A stretch of DNA of 7,822 nt from Clostridia bacterium (GTDB taxonomy: Bacteria > Bacillota_A > Clostridia > Peptostreptococcales > Anaerovoracaceae): the NCBI GenBank assembly GCA_024403175.1, contig JAKSSI010000056.1, forward strand, positions 1-7,822. The letters run 5' to 3'. The translations under genes and the position numbers were made by a program. This document shows, in pieces, positions 6,368-7,822 of the stretch. The notes beneath the pieces are model-generated. The model saw only the letters and a program-made list of their open reading frames with translations. It had not been told where the DNA came from and searched no databases. Positions within the stretch are counted from its first letter, which is position 1. Each line of letters begins with the position of its first letter.

Positions 6368-7736
6368 AAAATATCTATTCGAGGAAGCTCCTGTATTTAA
6401 GGCACTTGCATCCTTTGCCATTCCAACCATCATCAGCCAACTTATCTCTATGATTTACAATATGGCTGATATGATGTTTATCGGAAAGGCAAACAACCCT
6501 TACATGGTGGCAGCCACATCTCTGTCTTTCGTATTCTTTATGGCACTCAACGCTTTGGGTCAGCTCTTTGGCGTTGGCGGCGGTGTTACAACATCAACCC
6601 TTATGGGTGAATATAAAGAAAAGGAAGCAAGAGAAGTTGGTACATTCTGCTTCTATAACTCTCTTATCATCTGCTTTGTATACAGCACTTTGATTTTAAT
6701 CTTTATGGATCCAATGCTTAGATTCCTTGGCGCCAGCGATTTAACCATAGGCTTTGCAAGACAGTACACATTATGGGTTGTAGTAGTAGGCGGATATCCA
6801 ACAATTTTAAGCCTTGCACTTTGCCACCTTATTAGATCCGAAGGTTATTCAAAGGAAGCTAGCTTTGGTCTTACAATGGGAGGCATTATAAATATCATCC
6901 TCGACCCAATCTTTATGTTCGTAATATTAAAGCCGGGTCAGGAAGTACAGGGCGCAGCAATGGCTACTATGGTATCTAATGTCTGCGTAATGATTTACTT
7001 CTTCTTCCTTTACAACAAACTTAAGGCCAAGCTTTATCTTACACTTGATATTAAGAACTACAAGAACGGTACAAAGTATCTTAAGAGAATTCTTTCTATC
7101 GGATTCCCTTCATTTATCGGACCATTCCTTGGTACAGTTTCTAGCGGTGCTATCAATAGACTTTGCACAAGCTATTCCGATATTGCTGTTGCAGCCTTTG
7201 GTATAGCAAAGAAGATAGATATGCTTCCAATGAACACAGCTCTTGGCCTTGCACAAGGTATGGTTCCACTTGTTGCTTATAACTATTCCAACAAGAACTA
7301 CAAGAGAATGAGAGGTTTTATCAATGCTGCAAGATTTACAGGTATGGGATTTGCAGTAGTATGTATTGTTATATTCCAGCTCTTTACACCTCAGCTTGTT
7401 CAGATGTTCATTAAAGAACCAGAAACTGTAGCAATGGGCGTAAAGGCATTAAGAGCAGCTTGTCTTGCAGTACCATTTATGATCTTTAACTTCCAGATGG
7501 CTCATGCTTATCAGGCTATGCGCCACGGAATGAGATCTTTCATAATCTCTGCTTGCAGACAGGCAATCGTATTTGTTCCAATTCTGTACATAATGAACGG
7601 ACTCCTTAAAATTACAGGTATCTACTATGCACAGCTTGTTTCCGACTTCTTAGTATTTGCAGTAACTCTTACTATGTATCTGCAGTTTATGAGAAAGCTT
7701 GATAAGGAACTTGAAAAAGAAATGGCTGAGGCTTAA
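6360..7736 (+). CDS. MATE family cation-coupled efflux transporter
   Basis: MATE proteins export organic cations, dyes, drugs or metabolites across the cytoplasmic membrane using a Na+ or H+ gradient. The 458-residue protein has the usual length and about twelve hydrophobic segments in two halves, joined by a basic loop near 218-245. Family landmarks are the N-terminal FAIPTIISQLISMIYNMADM stretch (19-38), the GxGGGVTTST segment (71-80), and IRSEGYSKEASFG leading to INIILDPIF (158-185). The second half repeats the pattern with IGFPSFIG (247-254) and AQGMVPLVAYNYSNKNYKR (298-316). The MepA/NorM-like branch is the closest fit I can suggest, but substrate and coupling ion cannot be read from sequence. 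It overlaps tilS by eight bases and is the last gene of its operon, followed 46 bases later by a terminator hairpin. Its place after tilS looks like co-expression rather than shared function. Confidence 0.93.
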   Translation: MDRKYLFEEAPVFKALASFAIPTIISQLISMIYNMADMMFIGKANNPYMVAATSLSFVFFMALNALGQLFGVGGGVTTSTLMGEYKEKEAREVGTFCFYNSLIICFVYSTLILIFMDPMLRFLGASDLTIGFARQYTLWVVVVGGYPTILSLALCHLIRSEGYSKEASFGLTMGGIINIILDPIFMFVILKPGQEVQGAAMATMVSNVCVMIYFFFLYNKLKAKLYLTLDIKNYKNGTKYLKRILSIGFPSFIGPFLGTVSSGAINRLCTSYSDIAVAAFGIAKKIDMLPMNTALGLAQGMVPLVAYNYSNKNYKRMRGFINAARFTGMGFAVVCIVIFQLFTPQLVQMFIKEPETVAMGVKALRAACLAVPFMIFNFQMAHAYQAMRHGMRSFIISACRQAIVFVPILYIMNGLLKITGIYYAQLVSDFLVFAVTLTMYLQFMRKLDKELEKEMAEA

Positions 7737-7782
7737 AAATAGCAAAACAAAAACGCGCGAGCAAATCTGAACTAGTAAGATT

Positions 7783-7820
7783 AAAGTAGACACATAAAAA
7801 ACGTGTCTACTTTTTCTTTT
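7783..7820 (+). terminator. Rho-independent terminator after the MATE gene
   Basis: A perfect 11-bp stem pairs AAAGTAGACAC (7783-7793) with GTGTCTACTTT (7803-7813) around a 9-base A-rich loop. The run TTTTTCTTTT (7811-7820) follows. The stem and T-run arrangement is textbook for the plus strand. The left flank lacks a matching A-run, so it should not terminate minus-strand transcription well. It closes the tatD-alr-tilS-MATE operon. The 46 bases between the MATE stop and the stem show no gene. Confidence 0.9.
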
Positions 7821-7822
7821 GG

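Noticed and set aside
6300..6420. Frameshift that split a longer tilS
   Set aside because: Downstream sequence in all useful frames is taken by an intact MATE N-terminus starting at 6360, and no TilS C-terminal-like peptide follows in another frame.
1..7822. A new defence, mobile or biosynthetic system
   Set aside because: All seven coding genes belong to well-known families in short-spaced operons, with no unexplained coding stretch, repeat array or integration mark.

Overview
The window looks like ordinary chromosome of a low-GC Bacillota, most likely a member of the Clostridia. This rests on the gene order gdpP-rplI-dnaB, Firmicutes-type protein motifs, A/T-rich intergenic DNA, purine-rich Shine-Dalgarno sites and TGnTATAAT promoters. 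The genus cannot be fixed from the sequence alone. There is no sign of a prophage, insertion sequence, CRISPR array, tRNA or rRNA.

The left part (1-3300) is a minus-strand operon transcribed right to left. It runs gdpP (c-di-AMP phosphodiesterase with 2 membrane segments, PAS, degenerate GGDEF, DHH and DHHA1), then rplI (ribosomal protein L9), then dnaB (replicative helicase, cut by the left edge after 288 codons). Gaps are 11 and 2 bases, so the three genes should share one transcript. This order is long conserved in Firmicutes.

A 173-base divergent intergenic region (3301-3473) carries two back-to-back extended -10 promoters. One drives gdpP with a roughly 30-base leader. The other lies so close to the tatD start codon that its transcript would be leaderless or nearly so.

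The right part (3474-7736) is a plus-strand operon: tatD (metal-dependent DNase family), alr (alanine racemase), tilS (tRNA-Ile lysidine synthetase, short form without the C-terminal domain) and a MATE-family efflux transporter. alr/tilS overlap by 1 base and tilS/MATE by 8 bases, which suggests translational coupling. A clean intrinsic terminator (7783-7820) closes the operon. The encoded roles are nucleic-acid processing, D-alanine supply for peptidoglycan, decoding of AUA codons, and export.

I did not find a new multi-gene system. The points most worth a second look are the probable leaderless start of tatD, the short TilS, and motif substitutions in GdpP and TatD.
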